DNA of 64,000 nt, from NCBI GenBank assembly GCA_947494705.1, contig CANLVN010000002.1, positions 558,001 through 622,000 on the forward strand, in the 5' to 3' direction. The stretch's first letter is position 1. The number at the start of each line of letters is the position of its first letter. Source of the DNA: an uncultured Erythrobacter sp. (GTDB lineage Bacteria > Pseudomonadota > Alphaproteobacteria > Sphingomonadales > Sphingomonadaceae). The position numbers and the translations under genes were made by a program. Below, piece after piece: positions 62,485 to 64,000 of this stretch. The notes beneath the pieces were generated by a model. It was not told the origin of the DNA and did no database searches. It saw nothing but the letters and a program-made list of their open reading frames with translations.

Positions 62485-63428
62485 TGGGCGAGGGCGAGAC
62501 CATCCGGCACTTCCTCGATCTGGGCGATGCCGGACCCGATGCAATCGCAGCGATGATCGCCGATGCCATCGACCGTAAGACAGAAAGAGCGGACTGGCCC
62601 AAGGGCAAGGCGGATGCCGACGCACCGCTTGCCGGCCGGGTACTCGCGCTGGTGTTCGAGAAGAACTCGACCAGAACGCGCGTCAGCTTCGATATCGCCA
62701 TGCGCCAGCTTGGCGGGACTGTGCTGATCCTGGAGGCAGGATCGAGCCAGCTTGGCCGGGGCGAGACCATCGCCGACACCGCGCGCGTGCTGAGTCGGAT
62801 GGTCGATGCAATCATGTTGCGCACGGACGATCATGCCAAGATCGAGGAGATGGCCCGCCATGCGAGCGTGCCCGTCATCAACGGCCTGACCGACCGCTCA
62901 CATCCGTGCCAGATCGTGGCCGATCTTCTGACCGTCATCGAACATGGCAAGGCCCTGCCGGGGCTGGAAGTCGCCTGGTTCGGCGACGGCAACAACGTCC
63001 TGCACTCTGTGCTGGAGGCCGCCGGACTGATGAAGTTCAATGTCCGCGTCGCAACGCCCGCCGGTTTCGAGCCCGATCCGGGCTTTGTCGACGCGGCGCG
63101 CGAAAACGGTGCCGACATCACCCTTACCAACGATGCGGCGCAAGCGGCGGCGGGTGCGGATGTGCTCGTCACCGACACCTGGATTTCGATGGGACAGGCC
63201 GATGCGGCGGAAAAGAAGGCGGCGATGGAGCCCTTCCGTGTCGATACGGCATTGATGGCGAAGGCAAAGCCGGACGCGGTTTTCCTGCATTGTCTCCCTG
63301 CGCATGTCGGCGACGAAGTATCGCAAGACGTGTTCGAAGGGCCGCAATCGGTCGTTTTCGACGAAGCGGAAAACCGCATTTACGCCCAGAAATCGGTGCT
63401 GTTGTGGAGTTTCGGCCTGCTCGGCTGA
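62484..63428 (+). CDS. argF: Ornithine carbamoyltransferase
   Basis: This 314-residue enzyme makes citrulline from ornithine and carbamoyl phosphate. Motifs: carbamoyl-phosphate loop [12 protein letters not shown] (about residue 57), [11 protein letters not shown] (about residue 140), and ornithine-site [12 protein letters not shown] (about residue 270). Its length is typical. The ATG overlaps argD's TGA (TGATG), giving coupled translation with argD, the preceding step of the pathway. The hslO gene follows after 68 bp. Confidence 0.97.
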   Translation: MGEGETIRHFLDLGDAGPDAIAAMIADAIDRKTERADWPKGKADADAPLAGRVLALVFEKNSTRTRVSFDIAMRQLGGTVLILEAGSSQLGRGETIADTARVLSRMVDAIMLRTDDHAKIEEMARHASVPVINGLTDRSHPCQIVADLLTVIEHGKALPGLEVAWFGDGNNVLHSVLEAAGLMKFNVRVATPAGFEPDPGFVDAARENGADITLTNDAAQAAAGADVLVTDTWISMGQADAAEKKAAMEPFRVDTALMAKAKPDAVFLHCLPAHVGDEVSQDVFEGPQSVVFDEAENRIYAQKSVLLWSFGLLG

Positions 63429-63496
63429 GGGCCAGTATCGACGCGTTGGCAGGTCGGGTCTTAACGCCAGCGGGGCGCGTCACCATATGACCGCTC

Positions 63497-64000
63497 ATGA
63501 CGACACAGCCTGAAACCTTCTCCGACCGACTTCTCGGCTTTACGCTTCCCGCTCGCAATGCACGTGCACGACTGGTGCGGCTCGACGATGTGCTCGACGA
63601 GGTTCTGAGCGCGCATTCCTATCCACCACCTGTCAGCCACCTGCTCGGCGAAGCGCTCGTACTCGGCGCGCTGATGGGCGGCTTGCTCAAGGATGACGGG
63701 GAGAATGCTCAGCTTACCATGCAGGCCCAGACGCGGACGGGAGTCGTTTCGCTGCTGGTGTGCGATTATCGCGGAGGAAGCGTGCGCGGCTACGCCGACT
63801 TCGACGCCGAACGGCTCACCCAGCTGGGCGCAAATCCGTCACTGTCGGCGCTGTTTGGGGAGGGGTATCTCGCGATCACGTTCGAGACCGAGGCGGGGCA
63901 ACGCTACCAGGGTATCGTCCCGCTCGAGGGCGATTCGCTGGCCGAAGCGTGCGAGACCTATTTCAGCCAGTCCGAGCAGGTGCCCACGCTTATCCGCGTG
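63497..64000 (+). CDS. hslO: Redox-regulated chaperone Hsp33, N-terminal part
   Basis: The frame is open from ATG 63497 to the end of the window (168 codons), so the gene continues beyond it. The visible residues match the Hsp33 core: RARLVRLDDVLDEVL, SHLLGEALVLGALMGGLLK, and EGYLAITFETEAGQRYQGIVPLEG, with AEACETYFSQSEQVPT at the end. Hsp33 is a cytosolic holdase activated by oxidation through a C-terminal zinc-cysteine switch that lies outside this window. The argD-argF-hslO order is one I recall from sphingomonads. Confidence 0.95.
   Translation, partial: MTTQPETFSDRLLGFTLPARNARARLVRLDDVLDEVLSAHSYPPPVSHLLGEALVLGALMGGLLKDDGENAQLTMQAQTRTGVVSLLVCDYRGGSVRGYADFDAERLTQLGANPSLSALFGEGYLAITFETEAGQRYQGIVPLEGDSLAEACETYFSQSEQVPTLIRV

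Overview
The window is a contiguous piece of a high-GC alphaproteobacterial chromosome. The gene content points to Sphingomonadales, probably Erythrobacteraceae: a MipZ division ATPase, a fused CysNC, a three-subunit cytochrome bc1, a TonB/ExbB/ExbD block with several ExbD copies, and the orders panC/mipZ/pgmG, hom/glpX and argD-argF-hslO. The placement is inferred from gene content and order, with no database comparison. Most of the window is housekeeping and densely packed, with many 1-8 bp overlaps between neighbouring genes.

Layout. 0-5.4 kb: end of pepN, pgeF, then petABC (bc1 complex) closed by a terminator. 5.5-8.6 kb: apt, a cation/proton antiporter with a nucleotide-binding tail, and an OmpA-type lipoprotein. 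8.6-12.2 kb, minus strand: sulfate activation (cysD-cysNC-cysQ). Then tRNA-Gly, a DUF475 membrane protein, panC, mipZ, a J-domain protein, pgmG, a DUF2059-like exported protein and an Lhr-type helicase. 20.4-24.4 kb, minus strand: tonB-exbB-exbD-exbD, a terminator, then two more exbD-like genes; the last lacks the membrane aspartate. 24.8-33.4 kb: hom, glpX, a DUF3703 gene, a DksA-type zinc finger gene, prs, hisN-like and two SDR genes.

33.35-43.65 kb is accessory. Small, mostly unrecognised, lower-GC genes alternate with copies of a ~120-bp interspersed repeat, all in the same orientation, so the stretch reads like a cassette array. A large adenylate cyclase (7TMR-DISM/GAF/PAS/cyclase) and a secreted curlin-repeat protein lie between its two halves. 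One cassette gene resembles an immunity protein, one is a lipoprotein hydrolase between two nearly identical repeats, and one is frameshifted.

43.7-64 kb returns to core genes: a GGCT-like protein; seven regularly spaced iteron-like repeats upstream of rpmI-rplT; an AraC regulator; pheST; prfC; glnK-amtB behind a clear sigma-54 promoter; a GMC oxidoreductase; a sterol-desaturase-like hydroxylase; an exported M20 amidohydrolase; a two-domain cold-shock protein with a glycine-rich N-terminus; argD-argF; and the start of hslO.

The two observations most worth following are the repeat/ORF array (33.4-43.6 kb) and the seven-copy 20-22-bp-period array at 44255-44395.
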